A program made the translations under genes and the position numbers. The notes below the pieces were generated by a model that was given only the letters and a program-made list of their open reading frames with translations, was not told the DNA's origin and made no database searches. A stretch of DNA of 9,647 nt, from NCBI GenBank assembly GCA_051881715.1, contig JBJEQK010000129.1:1-9647 (forward strand), read 5' to 3'. Below are positions 1 to 7,000 of the stretch, piece after piece (the first letter of the stretch is position 1; each line of letters starts with the position of its first letter). This DNA is from UBA1425 sp051881715. GTDB lineage: Bacteria > Bacillota > Clostridia > Oscillospirales > Acutalibacteraceae.

Positions 1-405
1 CGACACCTCCCACCTGAAAAAGGACAGAAAAACGTTAGCCGGCTAACGAATTTGGTACAGGAGCGCTAAGAGAAAAAGGCGAGGAGTGTCAGAAGTTACT
101 TCCACACGACACCTCCCACCTGAAAAAGGGCAGGTAGAAAACGTTAGCCGGCTAACGAATTTGGGTCGGGAGTGCTGAGGCGAACAGGCACAGAAAATCA
201 GAGTTGCTTATACTTGACACATCTCCTTAAAAGAGCGGACAAAAAACGTTAGCCGGCTAACGAATTTAGGCCGGGAGAACTGAGGTGAACAGGTGCGGAA
301 AGTTAGAGTTGCTTTTACATGACACGCACTCCCCTCAAAAAAAACGGACAGAAAAACGTTAGCCGGCTAACGAATTTGGATCGGGATTGCAAAGGCGAGC
401 GGTCG
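1..405. repeat. Tandem array of ~108-bp imperfect repeats, each with a 16-bp perfect palindrome
   Basis: Four copies of the perfect palindrome CGTTAGCCGGCTAACG lie at 33-48, 142-157, 247-262 and 357-372, so the period is 109, 105 and 110 bp. Each is preceded by an A-run and followed by AATTT. A second conserved box, GACAC followed by a CTCC-like stretch, lies about 30-40 bp before each palindrome (near 2, 108, 216 and 321). The sequence between is alignable but diverged: units 1 and 2 share one version of the box (GACACCTCCCACCTG), while units 3 and 4 share another plus a GAGTTGCTT stretch at 201 and 307. The last unit fades out near 400. The array may continue left of the window. No reading frame is conserved across the units. 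The function is unknown; an operator array, a partition-like site, repeated terminators and a dispersed intergenic repeat are all possible. Confidence 0.9.
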
Positions 406-462
406 AGGAATGCAGGCAAATAAATTTTTTATATCAGCGGGGTATGACGTAAAGAAAATGGG

Positions 463-491
463 TGGACTTTTTCTTGAGCAGGATATATAAT
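463..491 (+). promoter_or_regulatory. Predicted sigma-A promoter for the HEAT-like gene
   Basis: TGGACT at 463-468 and a perfect TATAAT at 486-491 are separated by 17 bp. The -35 matches the TTGACA consensus at four of six positions. Transcription would start near 498, giving a leader of about 77 nt before the ATG at 575. I see nothing else of note in 406-462 apart from an AT-rich stretch at 420-435. Confidence 0.65.
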
Positions 492-574
492 AAATGAAAA
501 CGAAACATTGTATGACGAATTGCCTGTAACCAAAGATGTCCCGGCGGAAAATCACGCCCTGTAGGAGAAGGACA

Positions 575-1027
575 ATGAAAGAGAATATTACAGCGATGCT
601 GACCGCAAAAGAGGATAAATATGCTTGTGCTGTTGCTGAAAAAATCCTATCCGAGAGTCGGCAGACGGATGCATGGTATGCATATTTGCAGGACTTTGCA
701 GGGTTGCTTTCCCACCCGAAATCCTTGGTGCGCAACCGTGCGCTGCATATTCTTGCGGCCAATGCGCAGTGGGATGCGGAAAATCGTTTCGATACGATTC
801 TGCCGGAATTTCTCAACCACATAACGGATGAAAAACCGATCACCGCAAGACAGTGTATTCAGGCGCTGGCACAGGTCGGTTTGGCAAAACCGCAGTATAT
901 ACCGAAAATATTGTCGAGCTTGCAGAGTGCAGATCTGTCCAAGTACAAGGACAGTATGCGCCCGCTGATCGAAAAGGACATAGCGCAAACGAAAAGGATT
1001 TTGACTTCTTCCGAACCGCTCGATTAA
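575..1027 (+). CDS. Small HEAT-like helical repeat protein, function unknown
   Basis: A 150-aa, all-alpha protein with no signal peptide or membrane segment, so probably cytoplasmic. The ATG at 575 was chosen over an in-frame ATG at 536 because AGGAG at 563-567 sits 7 nt before it. Three antiparallel helix pairs can be read at about residues 35-66, 72-102 and 106-142. The first and second contain HEAT-type patterns: short helix, P/D turn, R-rich second helix (SLVRNRALHILA, 50-61; ITARQCIQALAQVG, 89-102). Proteins of this size and shape are common in Clostridia and are usually annotated only as HEAT-repeat proteins. The C-terminal stretch LSKYKDSMRPLIEKD (121-135) resembles what I recall of those relatives. 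HEAT repeats generally bind proteins, but no partner is suggested here: the gene has its own promoter, a terminator-like hairpin follows, and the next gene is convergent. The family call is moderate; the role is unknown. Confidence 0.85.
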   Translation: MKENITAMLTAKEDKYACAVAEKILSESRQTDAWYAYLQDFAGLLSHPKSLVRNRALHILAANAQWDAENRFDTILPEFLNHITDEKPITARQCIQALAQVGLAKPQYIPKILSSLQSADLSKYKDSMRPLIEKDIAQTKRILTSSEPLD

Positions 1028-1043
1028 GCACTTTTCTGTACAG

Positions 1044-1092
1044 AAATCCCCTCAGAGCGCACGGGATTTCCATGTCTGCTCTCAGGGGATTT
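1044..1092. terminator. Hairpin between convergent genes, probable bidirectional terminator
   Basis: The arms at 1044-1058 (AAATCCCCTCAGAGC) and 1078-1092 (GCTCTCAGGGGATTT) pair over 15 positions with one C/C mismatch around a 19-nt loop. The hairpin sits between the stop of the HEAT-like gene (1027) and the stop of the fucosidase (1117), where a terminator serving both strands is expected. The terminal A/T pairs supply short U-runs on each side, but no long U-tract follows, so termination strength is uncertain. Confidence 0.65.
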
Positions 1093-1116
1093 ATTGGATA
1101 TACGGTTTAAGCGGGA

Positions 1117-2460
1117 TCAGCCCAGCACCTGATTGCCCGAGCGGTCGCCCACATAGAAAACTTCAATGCCGGACAGCTGTGCTGCCGCATCGGCGTCGTC
1201 CAACACGATGTCCACCAATCCGGCGCGTATGGGCGGGAAGGTGCAGATTCGCTTGTGCCCGACGGTCTTGCCGAGGAACACATCCACACGGCCGATATGC
1301 CGCACGTTATCTCCCTCAAAGGGTACGGCGTAGGCGGTGAAGGCACGGATATGTTCGCCGCTTTCGAGGTTTTCCCGGATCACGATATGGTCGATCAAAC
1401 GGAACCCGTCCAGCTGTACGGTGAAGCACTTTTTGCCGTCGTCCTCGATGCGGCAGGTCACTGCGCCGGATCGTACTTTGCACAGACGGAAACGGTAATC
1501 CAGTTCCCGCCGCATGGCGTTCATGCGATCCACACAGTACTGCGGCAGAAGTCCTCGCCGGTCGGGGGCGATGTTCAGAAGAAGATTGCTGCCTCTGCCC
1601 ACGGTCAGGTAGTACATTCCCACCAGCTCATCCACGGTGCGGATGTAGCCCTTGTTGGTCTCGTTGTAGAACCAGAAATTTTCAGGGGTTCTGCGGGTCA
1701 TGCAGGCGTCGCACTCCACGGGCGCAAATTTCGGCTGACCGTGGAAGGTGATGTTGTTGGAGTTGTCCATATAGGCGTGTCCCCATTCGTTGCCGACCCA
1801 CTGGATATCTCTGCCCCATGCGCCGAAGATCAGGGCGTTGGGCTGCATTTTGCGCAGCAGCTTTTCGATCCGATCTTCGTCAAAGTCGAAAGCATCGGAG
1901 CCGCAGGCGTCGAACCAGATTTCGTCTATCTCGCCGTAATTGCCGCCGAACAGCTCCTGCAGCTGTCCGCAGACGAAATCGTTGTACCGGGCACCCGTCA
2001 TGTCCTTGGTGCTGAACTGGGCGCAGGAGTAGTACAGCCCCACCTTCAGACCGTATTCCCGGCAGGCATCGACAAATTCCCGCACCACATCGCCCTTGCC
2101 GTCCTTCCACGGCGTGTTGCGCACGCAGTATTCCGTGTAGGCGGACGGCCAGTTGGCGAAACCGTCGTGGTGTTTGGTCGTCAAGACAGCGTATTTGGCG
2201 CCGGCTTCCTTTATACAGCGGATCCACTGCCGGCAGTCCAGCTCTGTCGGGTGAAAAGAAGAAAGGGGCATTTCCCGATGATCCCAGTCCCGGTTTTCCT
2301 CGTTGAAGGTACGGATGCCGAAATGAAAGAAGATGCCCAGCTCATCGTCCAGAAAATCCAGCGCTTTCCGGGACGGTACGGGGGAAGCGCAAACGGGTGC
2401 GGCATTCTCCGGGGATTCCTTGAAAGGTGCGTTGTCGAAATCGGTTTTTACGGTTCCCAT
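1117..2460 (-). CDS. GH29 alpha-L-fucosidase, cytoplasmic
   Basis: A 447-aa glycoside hydrolase of family 29, which hydrolyses terminal alpha-L-fucose from oligosaccharides with retention of configuration. The (beta/alpha)8 catalytic domain covers about residues 30-320. It shows the family motifs GIFFHFG (42-48), TTKHHDGF (94-101), GLYYS (141-145) and EIWFD (180-184), where D184 is the expected nucleophile. WVGNEWG (221-227) contains E225, a candidate acid/base as in the 1,3/1,4-specific subfamily B. SNLLLNIAPD (291-300) closes the barrel, and residues 330-447 fit the usual C-terminal beta-sandwich. There is no signal peptide, so the enzyme likely acts on imported fucosylated oligosaccharides. 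The start at 2460 is supported by GGAGG (2471-2475 on the plus strand) 10 nt upstream; an in-frame extension to 2586 runs back through the promoter and is rejected. No transporter or fucose catabolism gene is adjacent. The exact linkage preference is inference. Confidence 0.93.
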   Translation of the reverse strand: MGTVKTDFDNAPFKESPENAAPVCASPVPSRKALDFLDDELGIFFHFGIRTFNEENRDWDHREMPLSSFHPTELDCRQWIRCIKEAGAKYAVLTTKHHDGFANWPSAYTEYCVRNTPWKDGKGDVVREFVDACREYGLKVGLYYSCAQFSTKDMTGARYNDFVCGQLQELFGGNYGEIDEIWFDACGSDAFDFDEDRIEKLLRKMQPNALIFGAWGRDIQWVGNEWGHAYMDNSNNITFHGQPKFAPVECDACMTRRTPENFWFYNETNKGYIRTVDELVGMYYLTVGRGSNLLLNIAPDRRGLLPQYCVDRMNAMRRELDYRFRLCKVRSGAVTCRIEDDGKKCFTVQLDGFRLIDHIVIRENLESGEHIRAFTAYAVPFEGDNVRHIGRVDVFLGKTVGHKRICTFPPIRAGLVDIVLDDADAAAQLSGIEVFYVGDRSGNQVLG

Positions 2461-2484
2461 AGGGTAAACACCTCCGTTTTTTGG

Positions 2485-2511
2485 GGTGGTGCCGCCGTGA
2501 AGCGGCACCCC
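2485..2511 (-). promoter_or_regulatory. Strong hairpin at the 5' end of the fucosidase mRNA leader
   Basis: Read on the minus strand, GGTGCCGC pairs perfectly with GCGGCACC across a 6-nt loop (TTCACG), and two more G-C pairs can form outside across a single-base bulge. It begins only a few nucleotides after the predicted transcription start (about 2514) and ends 9 nt before the GGAGG ribosome binding site. It is followed by A-residues rather than U-residues, so it is not a terminator on this strand. A stabilising 5' hairpin or a regulator binding site is plausible; neither is shown. Confidence 0.55.
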
Positions 2512-2520
2512 TTTAGCTGC

Positions 2521-2549
2521 ATTGTAGCTTTTGACGCAGAGGATGTCAA
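2521..2549 (-). promoter_or_regulatory. Predicted sigma-A promoter for the fucosidase gene
   Basis: On the minus strand a perfect TTGACA (plus-strand 2544-2549) and TACAAT (plus-strand 2521-2526) are separated by exactly 17 bp. The predicted start is near 2514, giving a leader of about 54 nt before the ATG at 2460. The promoter diverges from the pyr promoter, with 30 bp between the two -35 boxes. Confidence 0.82.
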
Positions 2550-2579
2550 TGGCTTTTCCCGATTTTCCGAGAAAAATGA

Positions 2580-2608
2580 TTGACAAAAAACGAATCCTGT
2601 GCTACACT
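2580..2608 (+). promoter_or_regulatory. Predicted sigma-A promoter of the pyr operon, extended -10
   Basis: A perfect TTGACA (2580-2585) is followed after 17 bp by TACACT (2603-2608). TG at 2600-2601 makes an extended -10 element. Transcription would start near 2615, immediately before the attenuator structure, which fits regulation by premature termination rather than by promoter repression. Confidence 0.87.
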
Positions 2609-2618
2609 ATACAGGATG

Positions 2619-2654
2619 AATTTTTAAGTGCGGTACAGAGATGCCCACAAGGTT
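2619..2654 (+). promoter_or_regulatory. PyrR-binding loop (anti-antiterminator) in the pyr leader
   Basis: GGUA (2632-2635) and UGCC (2642-2645) form a 4-bp stem including one U-G pair, capped by the hexaloop CAGAGA (2636-2641). An internal loop follows, then a lower stem between 2619-2624 (AAUUUU) and 2649-2654 (AAGGUU). The Bacillus PyrR-binding loop as I remember it has the same hexaloop, the same U-G pair below the closing pair and the same downstream AAGG. The closing pair is A-U here instead of C-G, and the fourth pair is G-C instead of A-U, which are compensatory changes. UMP-bound PyrR is expected to hold this structure and so favour termination. pyrR is not in the window. Confidence 0.8.
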
Positions 2655-2710
2655 TGTATAACATTCGGACGCCGCAGGTGCGTCTGCATATTCGTGTATT
2701 CAGACCTTGT
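2647..2710 (+). promoter_or_regulatory. Antiterminator structure of the pyr leader
   Basis: 2647-2656 (ACAAGGTTTG) pairs with 2701-2710 (CAGACCTTGT) over ten consecutive positions with a single G-U pair. The left strand overlaps the PyrR-loop lower stem and the right strand overlaps the left arm of the terminator, so the antiterminator excludes both. The enclosed region contains a further small hairpin at 2666-2686 with 7 pairs and a 7-nt loop. Without PyrR-UMP this structure should allow read-through into pyrC. Confidence 0.8.
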
Positions 2711-2727
2711 CCGACAGGGTCTTTTTT
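2703..2727 (+). terminator. Attenuator terminator of the pyr leader
   Basis: GACCTTGT (2703-2710) pairs with ACAGGGTC (2714-2721) through one wobble pair around a CCG loop, followed by six T residues (2722-2727). This is a typical intrinsic terminator, but it lies upstream of the pyrC ribosome binding site and start codon, so it acts as a conditional attenuator. Confidence 0.9.
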
Positions 2728-2748
2728 GTACCCGGAAAGGAGTACACC

Positions 2749-3993
2749 ATGCAGTATCTGCTTGAAAAGGGAAATGTTTTCTCCGGCGGTGCATTTCATC
2801 CGCAGTCCTTGTGCATTTCCGATGGTGTATTTTCAGAAAATGCGGTTTCGCCCATCCGTTTAAATTGTGAACAATTTGCTGTTTTTCCCGGCTTCGCAGA
2901 TGTCCATGTGCATTTGCGTGAGCCGGGTTTTTCGTATAAGGAGACGGTGCGCAGCGGCTCCATGGCGGCGGCGCACGGCGGGTATACCGATATCTGCGCC
3001 ATGCCCAACCTGCATCCCGCACCTGACTGCCCGGAAAACCTCCTGCCGCAGCTTATGGCCATTGACCGGGACGCAGTGATCCGTGTGCATCCTTATGGCA
3101 CCATCACCCGTGCACAGCAGGGTGAGGCGCTGTCGGATATGGCAGGACTTTCGGGCAATGTGGTTGCTTTTTCCGACGACGGCAAGGGCGTACAGACTGC
3201 CGAACGCATGGAAGAAGCGATGCTCGAAGCGAAACGCCACGGCAAAATCATCGCCGCACACTGCGAGGACAACAGTCTGCTGTTCGGCGGCTATATCCAT
3301 GACGGCGCCTACGCCAAGGCGCACGGACATCGGGGTATCTGCTCGGCTTCGGAATACAAGCAGATCGAGCGGGATCTGCATCTGGCGGCAAAGACGGGCT
3401 GTGCGTACCACGTCTGCCACATTTCCACGAAGGAGAGCGTGGCGCTGATCCGTGAGGCGAAGAAAGCCGGCGTGGACGTGACGTGCGAGACGGGTCCGCA
3501 CTATCTACTGCTGACCGACAGCGATCTGCAGGAGGACGGACGGTTCAAGATGAACCCGCCGCTGCGCAGTGCAGCGGACAGAGACGCCCTGCTGGAGGGT
3601 ATTTGCGACGGGACGATCGACATGATCGCCACCGACCATGCGCCCCACAGCGCCGAGGAAAAGAGCAGGGGACTGGAAAAAAGTCTGATGGGCATTGTCG
3701 GGCTGGAAACGGCGTTCCCGCTTTTGTATACTTACCTTGTGAAGAAAAACGTGATATCTCTTGAGCGGCTGGTGGAGCTGATGCACACTGCGCCCTGCCA
3801 ACGCTTCGGCATCGGCGGCGACATCGCCGTCGGACACAGTGCGGACTGCACCGTGTTTGACCTGAACGCTTCTTACACCATCGACCCGGCAGATTTTCTG
3901 TCCGCCGGCAAGAGCACACCCTTTACCGGCTGGGAAGTGTACGGCAAATGTGTGTACACATTCTGCGGCGGCAAACTTGTTTATCATGCTTAA
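2749..3993 (+). CDS. pyrC: Dihydroorotase, class I
   Basis: A 414-aa zinc amidohydrolase that cyclises N-carbamoyl-L-aspartate to dihydroorotate, the third step of UMP synthesis. The active-site series of class I dihydroorotases is complete: HVHLREPG (53-60) with H53 and H55, FSDDG (141-145) with D144, AHCED (170-174) with H171, HVCHIST (221-227) with H224, TGPHYLL (248-254) and the catalytic D296 in IATDHAPH (293-300). The spacing agrees within one residue with the metal ligands I recall for the Aquifex enzyme. The start at 2749 is chosen because AAAGGAG (2736-2742) precedes it by 6 nt; an in-frame ATG at 2707 lies inside the attenuator and is rejected. First gene of the operon, 30 nt before carB. 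In many bacteria of this type pyrB precedes pyrC, but it is absent here. In Aquifex, class I dihydroorotase works in complex with aspartate transcarbamoylase; whether that holds here is unknown. Confidence 0.96.
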   Translation: MQYLLEKGNVFSGGAFHPQSLCISDGVFSENAVSPIRLNCEQFAVFPGFADVHVHLREPGFSYKETVRSGSMAAAHGGYTDICAMPNLHPAPDCPENLLPQLMAIDRDAVIRVHPYGTITRAQQGEALSDMAGLSGNVVAFSDDGKGVQTAERMEEAMLEAKRHGKIIAAHCEDNSLLFGGYIHDGAYAKAHGHRGICSASEYKQIERDLHLAAKTGCAYHVCHISTKESVALIREAKKAGVDVTCETGPHYLLLTDSDLQEDGRFKMNPPLRSAADRDALLEGICDGTIDMIATDHAPHSAEEKSRGLEKSLMGIVGLETAFPLLYTYLVKKNVISLERLVELMHTAPCQRFGIGGDIAVGHSADCTVFDLNASYTIDPADFLSAGKSTPFTGWEVYGKCVYTFCGGKLVYHA

Positions 3994-4023
3994 ATTTTAG
4001 ATAGAGATTACGGAGGAATGTTT

Positions 4024-7000
4024 ATGGCTAAGAGAACAGATTTGAAAAAAATCCTGATCATCGGTTCCGGCCCCATCGTCATCGGTCAGGCGGCGGAATT
4101 CGACTATGCAGGCACACAGGCGTGTCTGGCGCTCAAGGAGGAGGGCTATGAAGTCGTTCTGGTCAACTCCAACCCGGCGACCATCATGACCGACACCACC
4201 ATTGCGGACAAAGTATACATGGAGCCGCTGACTCTCGAATATGTTGCACGCATCCTGCGCATGGAGCGTCCCGACGCCATCATCCCCGGCATCGGCGGAC
4301 AGACGGGACTGAACCTGTGTATGCAGCTGGAAAAGAAAGGCGTACTCCAGGAGTGCGGCGTGGAGCTGATCGGCACAAGCAGCCGCAGTATCGAGCGCGC
4401 GGAGGACAGAGAGCTGTTCAAGGAGCTGTGCGAGGAGATCGGCGAGCCGGTCATCCCGTCCCGCATCACCTACAATATGGACGAGGCGCTGGCAGCGGCA
4501 GAGGAGATCGGCTACCCGGTGGTTCTGCGTCCGGCGTTCACCCTCGGCGGCACGGGCGGCGGCTTCGTCAACAACCGGGAGGAGATGCTGGAGCTGGGCG
4601 TGCACGCCTTCCAGCTGTCCCCCGTCCATCAGGTGCTGGTGGAAAAGAGCGTCAAGGGCTACAAGGAGATCGAGTTTGAAGTTATGCGTGACGGTACCGA
4701 CCATGCCATCACCATCTGCGGCATGGAAAATGTGGATCCCGTGGGTGTCCACACCGGCGACTCCGTGGTGGTGGCGCCCATCATGACCCTGAACGACCAC
4801 GACCTGAATATGCTGCAAAGCAGCGCTATCAAGATCATCCGTGCTTTGCAGATTGAGGGCGGCTGCAACGTGCAGTTTGCCCTGCATCCCCAGACGAGCG
4901 AATACTACCTCATCGAGGTCAACCCCCGGGTGTCCCGTTCCTCCGCACTGGCGTCCAAGGCCAGCGGCTATCCCATCGCCCGTGTGACCGCCAAGATCGC
5001 CGTGGGTATGCGTCTGGAGGACATCCAAATTGCCAACACCAATGCGGCATTCGAGCCGTCTCTGGACTACGTTGTCGCAAAGCTTCCCCGTTTCCCCTTT
5101 GACAAATTCACCGCCGCCAGCAACAAGCTGGGCACCCAGATGAAGGCGACCGGCGAAGTCATGGGCATCGGCAGTACCCTCAAGGAGTGCCTGCTCAAAG
5201 CGGTGCGCTCTTTGGAGATTGGTGTGTGCCACCTGTACAGCCCCAAGTTTGACGGCAAGAGTGAAGCGGAGCTTCGTGCCTATATTGCCGACTTCCGGGA
5301 CGACAACCTCTATGCCATCGCCCAGCTTTTCCGCATGGGTGTCAGCGTGGACGACATCTTCAAGATCACGGCGATCACGCCCTATTTCCTGCAAACCATC
5401 AAGGAGATCGTGGACTACGAAGCGGTGATTCGTGGGAATGTCCGGGATGCCGAGACACTGCGTGAAGCGAAGAAAATCGGTTTCTCCGATAAGTTTATCG
5501 CCCAGTGCTGGGGCGTCCCCGAAAAGGAAATTTGGGAGATGCGCCTTGCCGAGGACATTTTCCCGAAGTACCGCATGGTGGACACCTGCCACACGAACGC
5601 CTACATTCCCTATTTCTACTCCTCCTACGAGGGCGAGCATCAGTCTATCGTCACCGAGCGCAAAAAGGCGGTGGTTCTGGGCGCAGGCCCCATCCGCATC
5701 GGGCAGGGCGTGGAGTTCGACTACTCCACCGTACACGCCGTGTCCACCATTCAGAAGAACGGCTACGAAGCCATCATCATCAACAACAACCCCGAAACCG
5801 TCTCCACCGACTACACTACCTCCGACAAGCTGTACTTTGAGCCGCTGACCACGGAGGACGTGATGAACATCCTGCACTACGAGGGCGCCACGGACGTGAT
5901 CGCTTCCCTCGGCGGACAGACGGCCATCAATCTGGCGGCTTCTTTGGACGAGCGGGGAATGCGCATCATCGGCACCGATGTGCGTGCCATCGACAACGCA
6001 GAGAACCGGGATGTGTTTGAAAAGATCTTGAAAAAGCTGGACATTCCCCAGTCCGCCGGTCGTGCCGTGACCAACATCGAGGACGGCGTGCGTGCGGCAG
6101 AGGAAGTGGGCTACCCGGTGCTTGTGCGACCCAGCTTCGTCCTCGGCGGCATGGCGATGCAGATCGTCGCCAACGAGGCGCAGCTGCGCCACTACCTCAA
6201 GACGGCGGTGGAGATCGACACGGACAAGCCTGTGCTGGTGGATCACTACATCCTCGGCAAGGAGGTCGAGGTGGACGCCATCTGCGACGGCAGGGATGTA
6301 TTCGTGCCCGGCATCATGGAGCTGGTGGAGCGTACCGGCGTTCACTCCGGCGACAGCATCAGTGTCTATCCCTCTTTCAGCATCTCTCAGCAGGTCAAGG
6401 GTACCATTCTCGACTATGCCAAGCGGCTGGGTCTGGGTCTGGGCATCGTGGGTCTGTACAATATCCAGTTCATCGTGGACAAGAACGACAAGGTCTACAT
6501 CATCGAAGTCAACCCCCGTTCCTCCCGTACCGTTCCGTTCCTGTCGAAATCCACGGGCTACAGCCTTGCGGACATTGCCACCAACGTCATCCTCGGCAAA
6601 TCCCTGAAGGAGCAGGGCATTTTCGACATCTACCCGCAGGAGAAAAAGAAGTGGTATGTCAAGGCGCCCGTGTTCTCCTTCGCCAAGATCGGCGGCATGG
6701 ATACCTATCTCTCCCCCGAGATGAAGTCCACCGGCGAAGCCATCGGCTACGACGCACAGCTCAACCGTGCGCTGTATAAGGCGCTGCAGGCGTCGGGAAT
6801 GCAGCTGCAAAACTACGGCACCGTCCTTGCGACCATTGCGTACAAGGATAAGCCCGAGGCGCTGGAGCTGATCCGCCGCTTCTACAATCTCGGCTTCAAC
6901 ATTGAGGCGACCGCAGGCACGGCGAAATATCTCAAGGAGCACGGCATCCGCACACGCATCCGCCAAAAGATTAGCACAGGCAGCGAGGACATCCCCGAGG

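Noticed and set aside
157..330. Short alignable minus-strand reading frame in two repeat units (V-S-x-x-S-N-S-x-F pattern).
   Set aside because: Differences between the two units fall at all codon positions, the other units carry early stops, and the ribosome binding site spacing is poor, so the similarity reflects repeat ancestry, not coding.
33..372. Integron attC-like array, because GTTAGCC and GGCTAAC resemble attC core sites.
   Set aside because: The two half-sites are fused into one palindrome rather than flanking a long imperfect hairpin, the roughly 92-bp intervals hold no cassette genes and fold poorly in most units, and there is no integrase gene in the window.
1..405. CRISPR array.
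   Set aside because: The identical core is only 16 bp and perfectly palindromic, the intervals are about 90 bp and themselves related to each other, and no cas gene is present.
494..529. Possible 11-codon leader peptide upstream of the HEAT-like gene.
   Set aside because: Its ATG lies only 3 bp after the -10 box and upstream of the predicted transcription start, and it has no ribosome binding site.
367..843. 158-codon minus-strand open frame antisense to the HEAT-like gene and running into the repeat.
   Set aside because: It ends in the palindrome, overlaps the promoter and most of a better-supported gene, and has no ribosome binding site or recognisable domain.
1255..2583. A 442-codon plus-strand open frame antisense to the fucosidase.
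   Set aside because: It is a codon-bias shadow of the GH29 gene, has no family motifs, and would run through both the fucosidase promoter and its ribosome binding site.
2641..2661. Six-codon open frame in the pyr leader that could suggest translation-coupled attenuation.
   Set aside because: It lies inside the PyrR loop and antiterminator, lacks a ribosome binding site, and contains no run of regulatory codons; the RNA structure explains the region better.
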